Positions 7,973 to 16,735 of a stretch of DNA of 31,906 nt are shown here, one piece after another. The notes under the pieces were generated by a model. That model had not been told where the DNA came from. It ran no database searches and saw nothing but the letters and a program-made list of their open reading frames with translations. The DNA is taken from contig JALOTS010000001.1 of assembly GCA_025457785.1 (NCBI GenBank), positions 1 through 31,906 of the forward strand, written 5' to 3'. Source of the stretch: Pontiellaceae bacterium. Its GTDB lineage: Bacteria; Verrucomicrobiota; Kiritimatiellia; Kiritimatiellales; Tichowtungiaceae. The first letter of the stretch is position 1. Each line of letters opens with the position of its first letter. Position numbers and translations under genes: made by a program.

Positions 7973-9349
7973 TTGGATAGCTCAATTAAAGATCCCATTC
8001 AATATTGCATACGCAACCAGCAATGGACTGAACTGCCCGACCTGTTGGAAAAACTGCATCCGGCCGACATTGCGGACATTATTGAACATTCTCCTCTCGA
8101 TGATCAGCCGCGTATTTTTGACCTGCTTTCAGACGAACTGAAGGCCGACGTACTGTCCGAAATGACCGATGCCGCCGGGGCGGAACTGATCGAAGATCTT
8201 TCGGCCAAGGAAATTTCAGACATCGTCGATGAAATGGCGCCGGACGATGCAGCCGACCTTCTAGGAGAACTGGAAGAGGAAAAAAGCGAAGAAGTTCTCA
8301 ATTTAATGGAGAAAGAGGACTCCGAAGAGGTTCGCGAGCTGCTGAGCTACGGCGAAGATACCGCCGGCGGTATCATGAGCACGGAATTCATCGCCCTGCT
8401 CGGAACCCAGACGGCACAGCAGGCAATTTATCTGGTCAGCGAAATGGAGACCGACGATCCGATCTATTCAGCGTATGTGGTCAACGCCGATGAACAGCTT
8501 ATCGGTCATGTAACCCTCTGGGCGCTGCTTAAAAAGGAAAACGGGCAGAAACTTCTCAGCGAACTGGCCGAAGCGGTTCCGTTTGCCGCGCAAACCTCGA
8601 CCGACCAGGAAGAAGCCGCGCAGATGATGTCGAAATACGACCTGAACTCCCTGCCGGTACTGGATGATCAGGGAAGACTGGTCGGACGGATTACGATTGA
8701 TGATATTGTTGACGTTCTGGAAGAAGAAGCCTCAGAAGACATATTCAAACTGGCCGGCTCAACAGGGGAAGAGCTGGAATATTCCTCGCCGCTGCAGGCC
8801 AGCCGCGCCCGCCTGCCGTGGCTGCTGATCACCCTCGCCACCGGCTTCATCACCAGTATGATCCTCAAAGCGTTTATGCTGCGCATTTCAACCCTTGAGG
8901 TGCTGGTTCTGAGCTTTTTCGTTCCGATTGTCATGGGCATGGGCGGCAATACCGGTATTCAGTCCTCCACCCTGATTATCCGCGGTCTGGCGGTCGGCTC
9001 GTTCAATGAGAAAAAACTGTACCGCCTGCTCTTCCGCGAAATGGCCACCGGCATGCTGATGGGCGTTATCTGCGGCGGTGTCATCGGCGGATGGGCGCGC
9101 TTCATCATCGGCCATAGCGCAACCGCCTTCCCCCCGACATTTCTCGCCTTAACCGTCGGGCTCGCGCTGTTCAGTGCCATGATGTTTGCCGCCGTCTTCG
9201 GCGCCTTTGTTCCGCTGGCGCTCAACCGCTTTAAAATCGACCCGGCGGTAGCCTCCGGCCCGTTCGTCAGCGCCTCCAACGACATCATCGCTCTGCTCAT
9301 CTATTACGGTGTCACCTTCCTGCTCATTGGAACGCAGGCTCCCGCCTGA
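7973..9349 (+). CDS. mgtE: Magnesium transporter MgtE
   Basis: MgtE is an inner-membrane Mg2+ channel gated by its cytosolic domains. The TTG at 7973 is chosen because GGGAGA lies just upstream and the resulting 458 residues match the family length. Domains run in order: an N-terminal superhelical MgtE domain (EKLHPADIADII to EVRELLSYGEDTAGG), two CBS domains (about residues 130-255, including YDLNSLPVLDDQGRLVGRIT), then a membrane part from about residue 285 with five hydrophobic segments. Family signatures are GMGGNTGIQSSTL with RGLAVG, and DPAVASGPFVSASNDI near the C-terminus, which holds the conserved pore-side Asp. The next gene, recO, is 237 bases downstream across a repeat-rich spacer and is unrelated in function. 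Confidence 0.95.
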   Translation: MDSSIKDPIQYCIRNQQWTELPDLLEKLHPADIADIIEHSPLDDQPRIFDLLSDELKADVLSEMTDAAGAELIEDLSAKEISDIVDEMAPDDAADLLGELEEEKSEEVLNLMEKEDSEEVRELLSYGEDTAGGIMSTEFIALLGTQTAQQAIYLVSEMETDDPIYSAYVVNADEQLIGHVTLWALLKKENGQKLLSELAEAVPFAAQTSTDQEEAAQMMSKYDLNSLPVLDDQGRLVGRITIDDIVDVLEEEASEDIFKLAGSTGEELEYSSPLQASRARLPWLLITLATGFITSMILKAFMLRISTLEVLVLSFFVPIVMGMGGNTGIQSSTLIIRGLAVGSFNEKKLYRLLFREMATGMLMGVICGGVIGGWARFIIGHSATAFPPTFLALTVGLALFSAMMFAAVFGAFVPLALNRFKIDPAVASGPFVSASNDIIALLIYYGVTFLLIGTQAPA

Positions 9350-9482
9350 CGACAGAGGTCAGAGGACGGAAAACAGAAAAAAGAGAGAAATGATTTATTA
9401 ACCACAAAAGAGCGCAAGGATCGCAAAAACCACTTAAACCGTTCAACAGATGGCACAGATGAACGAGGGAGAAAGAATTTGG

Positions 9483-9561
9483 TCAGAATAATTCAGGGCA
9501 AAATAATTTTTATTCACGTCAGCAAAATTCTCTCCCATTATTCTGACCTGAATTATTTTGA
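9483..9561. repeat. 79-bp dispersed inverted-repeat element, copy 1
   Basis: The left arm starts TCAGAATAATTCAGGGC and the right arm ends ACCTGAATTATTTTGA; the 25-base arms pair with a few mismatches. Each arm is itself two copies of a (T)CARAATAATT word. The second copy, exactly the same length, is at 19234-19312 between gyrB and gyrA. The two also share a centre-right block, TCTCCCATTATTCTGACC. It fills most of the gap between the mgtE-side repeats and the recO start. It is most like a MITE or REP-type element; no transposase is present in the window. Confidence 0.65.
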
Positions 9562-9586
9562 TTTAAACATCTAACGAACAACTGCA

Positions 9587-10375
9587 ATGTCCATTGTAAA
9601 AACCCATGCCATTCCGCTCTACTGGACAGATGTGTCAAACACCTCCCGGATCGTGACCTGGCTGACCGCGCACTTCGGTAAAATCTCCACGGCAATCAAG
9701 GGCGACCAGCGTAAAAACAGCCTGTTTCGCGGACAGTACGACCACTTTTCCACCAGCGAACTGCTGTTTTATGACCGCACCGAGCGCGGTACCCATATCG
9801 CCAAAGAATGTTCGATGCTCCACCCCCGCCCCGTTTTCCGCACCGACTGGCGGGCCTGCGCCGCCGCCGGATATATCGCCGCCCTGTTTGCAAAAACCAC
9901 ACCGCGCCACGGCCACGAACCGGGCCGGTTTGAGCTCTTCGAGGAAATGCTCGGTTATGCCGAAGAATACGGACGGTACCCCGCCTTCCTTGCCTGGTTC
10001 GATCTGAAATTCGCTGAATTTCAGGGACAGGCCGTTTTGCTGGAGGACGCGGGTCAGGGGTCAGGGGTCGGGGGACAGGGGTCAGAAGACAGTTACCTGA
10101 GACCGGCAAAGCGGTTTTCAGCCGAACACGGGGGACTTATTAATCCGGGATATGCCCGGGAGCACCGGATTCCGTCAACACCGATGGCCCCGGAAGCGCT
10201 TGCCCTGCTTATCGAATGGCAGCAGGCCCCCACCCCGGAAAACGTACCGGCCACTCCGTGCAACCCCGCCTTTCTGAGACAGATCGAACATGCACTGGAA
10301 AAATTCGTCACCTGGCAGTTTGACCTGCCGCCGCACATTCGCCGGACCGCCTCCGGAATTCTTCACTACGCGTAA
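9587..10375 (+). CDS. recO: DNA repair protein RecO
   Basis: RecO anneals complementary strands and works with RecR to load RecA at gaps (RecFOR pathway). The 262-residue length is typical. The N-terminal OB-fold is recognisable in KTHAIPLYWTDVSNTSRIVTWLT, given in parts as IPLYWTDVSNTSRIV, HFGKISTAIKG, and SLFRGQYDHFSTSELLFY. A helical region follows (DWRACAAAGYIAALF), with a C-terminus KFVTWQFDLPPHIRRTASG resembling RecO tails. The Cys4 zinc-type motif found in some RecO proteins is absent. At residues about 156-167 the protein reads QGSGVGGQGSED, encoded by a heptamer micro-repeat, suggesting an in-frame insertion in a loop. No clear ribosome site precedes the ATG at 9587. Confidence 0.85.
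   Translation: MSIVKTHAIPLYWTDVSNTSRIVTWLTAHFGKISTAIKGDQRKNSLFRGQYDHFSTSELLFYDRTERGTHIAKECSMLHPRPVFRTDWRACAAAGYIAALFAKTTPRHGHEPGRFELFEEMLGYAEEYGRYPAFLAWFDLKFAEFQGQAVLLEDAGQGSGVGGQGSEDSYLRPAKRFSAEHGGLINPGYAREHRIPSTPMAPEALALLIEWQQAPTPENVPATPCNPAFLRQIEHALEKFVTWQFDLPPHIRRTASGILHYA
10052..10086 (+). repeat. Five tandem GGTCAGG-like heptamers inside recO
   Basis: The units read GGTCAGG, GGTCAGG, GGTCGGG, GGACAGG and GGTCAGA without interruption. The same word family occurs in non-coding DNA at about 9355-9367, just after mgtE. Thirty-five bases is not a multiple of three, so the net insertion must have included flanking bases to keep the recO frame open. Confidence 0.7.
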
Positions 10376-10546
10376 AGTTCTCCACTACGCTGTTTTTAAA
10401 CAATCGACACATTCTTTTAAAACAGAAGGTTCCGTTTCAGGAATGAGTTGAATCAGGCCGGTTCTTACGGTATTGTCCTGCCAGTTTCCGCAACAAAACA
10501 TTGAACTCCCGCAACTGACCGGAATGAACCGAGAGGAATTTTACAG

Positions 10547-13060
10547 ATGAAAACCGGCACCGCAGCAGACCTGTACAATCAACTGAATGCGTTCGAACCT
10601 GTTCAGGACATCTGCCGGAACGGGCTGCTGTTCATCAGGGAACAACTGAACTGCAGCCGGGTTTTTGTTTTTTTTAATGAACCGCCGGCGGACAGCAGCG
10701 GACCCTTTTACGGATTTTACGGGCTGGAACAGATGATTAACCGGAAAGAAGACGCGCTCCGCTTCATGAAACATCTCTGCGGTGCGGACCCATCGGCTTT
10801 TACTGTGACCAGAGGGGTTGAAGCGCTGGATTTTCACGGAAATGTTCTGGGAAAAGCCGACCGGATTTGTATTCCCATTGCTCTTTCCGGCGGCGGGACG
10901 CTGGGCTGGTTTGCGGCAGACAGTCTGACGGAGAAAACAGAATGGGAGGATGACGCAGTAGAGTTCTTCCGGATCTTTTCCCGTTTTCTGGCGACTGCGC
11001 TGACGGACAGAAAAAAAGAACAGCAGCAGGCGGAGTACATGAAAGAAATACTCCGGAAAAAAGAAGAGGCGGAACAGCACACCGCGTTTATCAACGCCAT
11101 TTTCAACAATCTGGAAGACCGTTTTTATTTCAAAGACCGTCAGTCCAGGCTGCTGGGCGCGAATAAGGCCTGGCTTCGGGCAAGGAAGGCCGAATCCCTT
11201 GACACACTGCTCGGGAAAACCGATATCGACTTTTTCCCCGCCCCTCTGGGAAAACAGTTGTACGATCAGGAACAGCGGCAGATGGAAACCGGAGAAGTCA
11301 CCCGGAACCGTGAACTGCAGGTTGATCCGGATGGAACCGTTACGCATCTTGAGGCCATCAAATGTCCAATACGAAATGAAACAGGCGAAATAATCGGAGT
11401 CGCCGGGATTTCCCGCGATGTTACCCGGCAGGTTGAAAATGAAGAACAATTAGTCATTGCAAAAAAACTCGCTGAAGATGCGGCCAGGGCAAAAAGTTTA
11501 TTTCTTGCCAACATGAGTCATGAAATCCGGACGCCGCTGAATGCGGTGATCGGAATGACCACCCTGCTGATTGACAGTGAAATGGGCGACGAACAGCGCG
11601 ACTTTGTTCAAACCATTCAAACCAGCGGCGATGCGCTGCTCACACTGATTAATGATATTCTGGATCTTTCGAAAATCGAGGCGGGCGCATTGCATCTTGA
11701 ATCACTCCCTTTCAACATCAGGCATTGCGTGGAAAGCTCGCTGGATATTGTATCCCGAAAAGCCTTTGAAAAGGGACTCGAACTGGCCTGCTCGATCAAC
11801 GGAGATGTGCCGCAGATTTTTATCGGCGATTCCGCCCGCCTGCGTCAGGTCTTATTGAATTTGCTGAACAATGCGATCAAATTTACAGAGATCGGGGAAG
11901 TGGTCGTCCGCGTCGCCGGTGTTCCGCTTCAGGAAGAATATCACCGTCTTGATTTCTCCGTAACAGATACCGGAATCGGGATGACGGATGAAACCATGCA
12001 GCGCATTTTCAACCCCTTTGAGCAGGCCGACTCATCAACAACCCGCAAATACGGCGGCTCCGGACTCGGATTGTCCATCTGCAACCGGCTGGTGGAAATG
12101 ATGGGCGGAAGCCTTCATGTGAAAAGTTCAGTAGGGGTCGGCTCTGAATTTTCTTTCAATATCATCCTCCAGCGGGCATCGGACGATGCCTCTGCCCAAC
12201 TGCGAATCAATCGCACGATTCTGAAAGGGAAACGGGCTCTGGTTGTAGATGACAATCTGACTAATTTAAAAATTCTGGAAGAACAGCTTCGGGAATGGGC
12301 CGTCATTCCTCTGGTTTTCACCTGCGGAGCGAATGCGCTGACACATCTGGGCAGTCTGGGTAATATTGATTTTGCCATTCTGGACATGATGATGCCGGAA
12401 ATGGATGGTGAAATGCTGGCTGCGGCGTTACGGAAACGGTTTGAATTTCTGGATCGCCCCATCCTCATTCTCAGCTCGACCGGCAATGCGTCCATTGTCG
12501 AAAATCCGTCGGCGAACGCCTGGCTGACGAAACCGGCAAAACCGAACAACCTGCTGGAAAAACTGGCCCTGCTTCTGGAAAACGCGGAAACCGGAAAACT
12601 CTCTCATCCGGAAAAAATAGAATCTGCCGTTTCGCACACTCTGGGCCTGACCCATCCGTTGCGGGTTCTGGTGGCGGAAGACAATATCGTGAATCAAAAG
12701 GTCGCACTGAGACTGCTGAGCCGGCTGGGTTACAATGCCGATCTGGCCGTGAACGGAGTCGAGGCGGTTGAAGCCGTACAGAATAAAACCTATGATCTGG
12801 TTTTAATGGACATTCAGATGCCGCAGATGAACGGCCTTGATGCAACCCGAAAAATTCTGGAACTCTGTCCGAACGGGAACGCTCCGAAAATTGTGGCCAT
12901 GACGGCGCACGCCCTGCAGGAAAGCAGAGAGGCGGGAATGGCTTGCGGCATGGACGGCTACATCGTCAAGCCCATCCGGTTTGAAAACCTTATTGACACG
13001 CTGAAAGAAGTTCCAAGAAGAGCCGACGAATGTAATGCCATCCCTCACATTCCCCAGTAA
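10547..13060 (+). CDS. Hybrid sensor histidine kinase with two receiver domains
   Basis: An 837-residue signalling protein with no transmembrane segment, so probably cytoplasmic. The domains are: an N-terminal GAF-like region (about 1-165, including CIPIALSGGGTLGWFAADSL); a short coiled stretch; a PAS/PAC domain (about 185-300, FYFKDRQSRLLGANKAWL and GVAGISRDVT); HisKA with phospho-acceptor His325 in FLANMSHEIRTPLN; a HATPase with NNAIKFT, DTGIGM and GGSGLGLSI; and two receivers. Receiver 1 has phospho-acceptor Asp613 (LDMMMPEMDG) and Lys662; receiver 2 has Asp755 (LMDIQMPQMNG) and Lys808. Both keep the key residues. No separate output domain or Hpt domain lies nearby, so its phosphorelay partner is elsewhere. 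The ATG at 10547 has AGAGGAA nine bases upstream. The signal sensed is unknown. Confidence 0.93.
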   Translation: MKTGTAADLYNQLNAFEPVQDICRNGLLFIREQLNCSRVFVFFNEPPADSSGPFYGFYGLEQMINRKEDALRFMKHLCGADPSAFTVTRGVEALDFHGNVLGKADRICIPIALSGGGTLGWFAADSLTEKTEWEDDAVEFFRIFSRFLATALTDRKKEQQQAEYMKEILRKKEEAEQHTAFINAIFNNLEDRFYFKDRQSRLLGANKAWLRARKAESLDTLLGKTDIDFFPAPLGKQLYDQEQRQMETGEVTRNRELQVDPDGTVTHLEAIKCPIRNETGEIIGVAGISRDVTRQVENEEQLVIAKKLAEDAARAKSLFLANMSHEIRTPLNAVIGMTTLLIDSEMGDEQRDFVQTIQTSGDALLTLINDILDLSKIEAGALHLESLPFNIRHCVESSLDIVSRKAFEKGLELACSINGDVPQIFIGDSARLRQVLLNLLNNAIKFTEIGEVVVRVAGVPLQEEYHRLDFSVTDTGIGMTDETMQRIFNPFEQADSSTTRKYGGSGLGLSICNRLVEMMGGSLHVKSSVGVGSEFSFNIILQRASDDASAQLRINRTILKGKRALVVDDNLTNLKILEEQLREWAVIPLVFTCGANALTHLGSLGNIDFAILDMMMPEMDGEMLAAALRKRFEFLDRPILILSSTGNASIVENPSANAWLTKPAKPNNLLEKLALLLENAETGKLSHPEKIESAVSHTLGLTHPLRVLVAEDNIVNQKVALRLLSRLGYNADLAVNGVEAVEAVQNKTYDLVLMDIQMPQMNGLDATRKILELCPNGNAPKIVAMTAHALQESREAGMACGMDGYIVKPIRFENLIDTLKEVPRRADECNAIPHIPQ

Positions 13061-13155
13061 AAACGCCACTCCGAGCCGATTTAAGTTCACTTTTCCGTTT
13101 TACTTCGTCTTTAAATCCACTGATAATGCAGACAAAGCAAAGGGGGAGGTATGCT

Positions 13156-13575
13156 ATGAACGGTACGAATGTTATGAAGATTATGGCTACGGTGGATTTT
13201 TCAATCGCGTCTGAAACAATTTTGCGGATGGCAAAGCACTATGCGGAAAAGCTGGGCGCTGAAGTCATTCTGGTTCACGCAGAACCGAAACATGACCGCT
13301 TTGATGAAGAAGGGTACGACACAAAACCGGAGGTCATGCGGCTGAAGAAAGATGCCCTCGCATTAGAACGGACCGGAATAAAGGTTACTTCCTTTTTCCT
13401 GCAAGGTCCGGTTTGCGACATGATCATTAACAAAGCGCTCGAACTGAAGGTGGATCTGATTATCACCGGCGCGCACGGCCATGGCGGAGGAATCAACTGC
13501 AAAATGTCCGTCGGACACATCAGTGAATGTCTTCTGCTTAAATCGAAAATACCGGTGCTGGTTGTTCCCGCCTGA
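13156..13575 (+). CDS. Universal stress protein UspA family
   Basis: The start at 13156 is set by a strong GGGGGAGG site 6 bases upstream; the frame extends further but with no signal. The 139-residue product has the single Usp domain: KIMATVDFS at the first strand, EVILVHAEP at the second, DLIITGAHGHGGG then GH, and PVLVVPA at the C-terminus. The GxxG-X9-G nucleotide-binding pattern is present, although the usual Ser/Thr after the last Gly is His here. It therefore probably belongs to the ATP-binding type. It follows the hybrid kinase by 95 bases on the same strand and might be co-transcribed with it; both are stress/signalling genes. Confidence 0.9.
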   Translation: MNGTNVMKIMATVDFSIASETILRMAKHYAEKLGAEVILVHAEPKHDRFDEEGYDTKPEVMRLKKDALALERTGIKVTSFFLQGPVCDMIINKALELKVDLIITGAHGHGGGINCKMSVGHISECLLLKSKIPVLVVPA

Positions 13576-13648
13576 GACGAAACACCCGCTGCACACAACA
13601 CGGAAATACCTTTAGACGGGCGCCTGCACCGTCGGTGTCAAATATCCG

Positions 13649-15307
13649 TCACCATATTGTTTTTGACTTCAGAGCGGACGGTTCATAAAAGTCGCGATAA
13701 AAGGTGGTTCCGTCTGCCATTTCACAGGAAACGCGGACACAAAGACCTAAAATTTTCGAATCAAGTTCCGTTGGAACACCTTGTTTATAATAATTTCCAA
13801 GCGTTGAATAAGATTCCACCACCAGCGGATCGGTTACGAACTCACATTCCGACCCGGTCTGAAGCTCCTTCACTTTGAAGGATTTTTTAGCGAAATTCTG
13901 AATCTCTTTCGGCGGGCCGGTTTTTCCATATGCGCCTGCCCACTGCTCTTTTCTCAAGGAGTACACACGGGACTCAATGTCCAGATTCCGCAAAACCAGA
14001 AAATCATCACGGTTTGAAAATTTCAACTGATAAACCGCTCCGTCATACCTGTACTTGGAAGGGCCGCTGTCCCCCCCGATAAATCCAAGCTCCTCGCAGT
14101 CCTTTCGCGATAAAATTTTCTTTTCAACGTCCAGCCGAAGCCCGTTTTCCAGCACCTTTTTTTTCCACGCATTCTGAATGACCGGATAACTGTCGGCGGC
14201 AAACGCCGACAGCGGCAGCAGCGCGGATGTCCCGAACTGATAATCCGTTTGCACCTGCTTTTTTTTGGGATCGTATTTGATGAATTTTACGGTTCGTTCC
14301 TGATTGTCCAGATCGCGAATAACCATTTCAACTGAACTGACTCCTTTAAATTTCGCATGACCTTTTATCATCGAATAAATCGAACTTCCTGCGGAATCAT
14401 CGCCGGACTGCTCCGCCAGGCAAAGCCAATGAAGCGCCTGTGCGCGATCCGGCACCGTTCCAAATCCATCCCGATAATATTTTCCCAATACACGCTGCGC
14501 CGTGACATATCCTCCTTCCGCAGCAATGGAGCAGTGATAAAACGCCTTCTCAGGAATGATGTTCGTCGTTGAAACATACAACTGGGACAGACTGTAACGG
14601 GCCGCCTGATTGGTTTGCGCCGCCGCTTTTTCCAGCCACTCCATTGACTTTTCAATATCGACAGCCGTTCCGCCATAGCCTCGATACCGGCGGCCTAAAT
14701 TGTACTGCGCCTCCGCATCGCCCTGTTCGGCCTTCTGAATCAACTCATCGAACGGGATCATCCACCACTCATCCGGAACCAGCCCCTTACTCGCGGCATC
14801 TGCGGTCCGGCGCAGCCGCTCAATATCTTCTTTTGCATCCCGGTGCCCTTGCGCCGCCGCTTTCATATACCAGTCCATCGCCTCAAACCGGTCGGGCGGG
14901 ACGCCCCGCCCTTTTTCATAAAAGGTTCCGAGATCATACTGCGCCGAAACCTCATTCATTTCAGCGGCCCGGCGAAGCCACGTAAAGCCCTCGGCGGGAT
15001 TCGTTGATATCCCGGGAACCGTCACATAAATATACCCCAGATAAGCCTGTGCTTTGGCATGCCCCTTATCCGCCGCCTTCTGAAACCACTCGACGGCCTT
15101 CACATAGTCTTTCGCGGCGCCCTCGGATCCGTTGTAAAAACGCAACCCCGTTGTATAGTGCGATTCAGCATCCCCGCTTTCTGCCGCCGCAGCGGTTTTT
15201 TCAGGATCCGGTCCGGAAGAAACCTCCTGGGCCGGTCCCGGCAGGCAAAAGCAGAAACAGACGGCCAAAGAAACGGCCCGTGCAGAAAATTTATAAAAGG
15301 GTTTCAA
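13649..15307 (-). CDS. Exported Sel1-repeat protein with SHD1-like C-terminal region
   Basis: The frame is open to 15394, but the TTG at 15305-15307 is preferred. It has GGAG 7-8 bases upstream and yields a neat signal peptide (MKPFYKFSARAVSLAVCFCF, then LPGPAQ). This start lies inside the last codons of the upstream protease gene (stop at 15291-15293), so the two are probably translationally coupled. Of 552 residues, about the first 300 are Sel1-type repeats (AVEWFQKAADKGHAKAQAYLG, AMDWYMKAAAQGHRDAK, SMEWLEKAAAQTNQ, ALHWLCLAEQSGD), which usually scaffold protein contacts. From VEMVIRDLDNQERTVKF to LPLSAFAADSYPVIQNAW it resembles the SHD1-like modules common in PVC bacteria. The last 130 residues are not recognised. 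Confidence 0.8.
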   Translation of the reverse strand: MKPFYKFSARAVSLAVCFCFCLPGPAQEVSSGPDPEKTAAAAESGDAESHYTTGLRFYNGSEGAAKDYVKAVEWFQKAADKGHAKAQAYLGYIYVTVPGISTNPAEGFTWLRRAAEMNEVSAQYDLGTFYEKGRGVPPDRFEAMDWYMKAAAQGHRDAKEDIERLRRTADAASKGLVPDEWWMIPFDELIQKAEQGDAEAQYNLGRRYRGYGGTAVDIEKSMEWLEKAAAQTNQAARYSLSQLYVSTTNIIPEKAFYHCSIAAEGGYVTAQRVLGKYYRDGFGTVPDRAQALHWLCLAEQSGDDSAGSSIYSMIKGHAKFKGVSSVEMVIRDLDNQERTVKFIKYDPKKKQVQTDYQFGTSALLPLSAFAADSYPVIQNAWKKKVLENGLRLDVEKKILSRKDCEELGFIGGDSGPSKYRYDGAVYQLKFSNRDDFLVLRNLDIESRVYSLRKEQWAGAYGKTGPPKEIQNFAKKSFKVKELQTGSECEFVTDPLVVESYSTLGNYYKQGVPTELDSKILGLCVRVSCEMADGTTFYRDFYEPSALKSKTIW

Positions 15308-16457
15308 CGACAATCTCCATTTGTTTACAGCTGCGTTCAAAATAGCCGGCATATTCTTCCAGCTCTTCTTTAAAACACGGAATTGTAACGGCATTCAGAT
15401 TAACCTCCCTGCTCAACTCATCCATTAATTCGGCCAGATCTCTTATTTTTTCTTTAAGGCTGCGCTTCATCGTCGGCGAAACACTATAGTTCACGGTTGT
15501 TCCCGTTGATGTCTTCGTTAACCGGCTCCCGAAACTGCGGATGTACTGATTATAGGACTTGATCCAATCCTGAATTCCGCGGTAATCCGTATCGCTGTAG
15601 ATCATCTTGAATTTATCATCAGACAAGGATTTAACAATCCAGACAATTTCATCTGAATATTCATCCATCCTGTCCACATAGGCCGCCTCACGGCAAAAAT
15701 CACGCCAGGACATGGTCATCCAATCCACATTATCCACCCGTACGGCCATGCGGCGGGTTTCTTTAAAGCGACTCCCTTCGAGAATCCAGTTCGGCATGCT
15801 GTTCGTCTCGCTGGTGACATACGTTGACACGCAAACCACCTGATTGCTTTTATCCAGCACCGGCCCTCCGCTGTTGCCAGGGATAAATGTGCAGGAAACC
15901 TCCACCAGCTTGGGACCAAGTGCCATGACCGTCCCGTCAATACGGGTCAAAACGCCCTCCCCTCCGCTGTTCCCAACGGCACAGACGGCATCACCGAAGC
16001 CGTAATCTTTTGAAACACGAAAACCTCGCGGATGGTTCACGGGAAACCGGATTAAATCCCGATCCGAAGCGACCTGCACCGTATCCGGAATGGAAACGGT
16101 TTCTCCATAAACATTTTTGATGGAAAAACCGGTTCCTCCGCCCAGAACGTGCATATTGCTTACGAAATAAACCTGCCCCTCATCCTGCATAAGAAAGCCG
16201 GTGCCGCGTCCCGTATCATTTTCGACCAGAAAAACACCCCGTTCAACCCTCAATGGCGGCTCTTCAACCTTCCCCGCAGGCTGTTCAACCTTCACCACAG
16301 GGGCATCAACCTTTATCGCAGACTCTTCAACCGAAGCGCTTCCGTTCGTTGCAGCAACAACAGATGCATTCGTTTCATTTTCCGCAAAAGAGCGTACCCC
16401 GCCGAAACAAAAAACCGCCGCGAAAAGCACCCGGGCAATCGACTGATACGCATTCAT
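15291..16457 (-). CDS. Exported trypsin-like (S1C-type) serine protease
   Basis: A 388-residue protein with a signal peptide (residues about 1-25, ending VRSFA). It is followed by a low-complexity linker with repeated (V)KVE-P units (about 47-72) encoded by imperfect 33-base repeats. The protease core carries the triad: His103 in SNMHVLGG, Asp134 in SDRDL, and Ser196 in IPGNSGGPV. No PDZ domain follows, unlike DegP/HtrA. Instead there is a helical region of about 150 residues, unrecognised, ending in a probable coiled part (KRSLKEKIRDLAELMDEL). It overlaps the Sel1-repeat gene by 17 bases, so the two likely act together outside the inner membrane, with the Sel1 protein as adaptor or substrate binder (inference). 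The start ATG at 16457 lacks an evident ribosome site. Confidence 0.8.
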   Translation of the reverse strand: MNAYQSIARVLFAAVFCFGGVRSFAENETNASVVAATNGSASVEESAIKVDAPVVKVEQPAGKVEEPPLRVERGVFLVENDTGRGTGFLMQDEGQVYFVSNMHVLGGGTGFSIKNVYGETVSIPDTVQVASDRDLIRFPVNHPRGFRVSKDYGFGDAVCAVGNSGGEGVLTRIDGTVMALGPKLVEVSCTFIPGNSGGPVLDKSNQVVCVSTYVTSETNSMPNWILEGSRFKETRRMAVRVDNVDWMTMSWRDFCREAAYVDRMDEYSDEIVWIVKSLSDDKFKMIYSDTDYRGIQDWIKSYNQYIRSFGSRLTKTSTGTTVNYSVSPTMKRSLKEKIRDLAELMDELSREVNLNAVTIPCFKEELEEYAGYFERSCKQMEIVVETLL

Positions 16458-16628
16458 GGGACCGGTCTAACAAAATCGCGTTGGTTAAACAAGCCGAGAG
16501 ACCAAAAAACATCTCCCGACAGGAAAAACCCAACTCAAAAACCGGACGATTCGGGTTCCCTTTCTCCGGTCCGTTTTTTCCAGACTCCGGAACTTCCGTC
16601 AGCGCAAGAACAAAACCGGTCTTAAAGC

Positions 16629-16708
16629 CTCTTTCCATCCGTTTTTTTTCTGTTTTTTTTCCCCTTTTTTGTCGCTCCGTTTCTTCCGTTTCTGTAGTCT
16701 TCCCCCTT
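16629..16708 (+). promoter_or_regulatory. Pyrimidine-rich leader upstream of gyrB
   Basis: About seven-eighths of these 80 plus-strand bases are C or T (10 or 11 purines by hand count), including T8, T8 and T6 runs. It lies 28 bases before the gyrB start, in the divergent gap between the protease gene and gyrB. It could be a U/C-rich untranslated leader or a structurally unusual promoter segment. No clear promoter hexamers were found. Confidence 0.4.
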
Positions 16709-16735
16709 TGGAATTTCAGCAGGAAAAGGAGCCTT

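Noticed and set aside
9350..9480. Possible small gene in the mgtE-recO gap
   Set aside because: The stretch consists of GTCAG-type and CCACAAAAGAGCGCAAGG-type spacer repeats with no open frame of interest.
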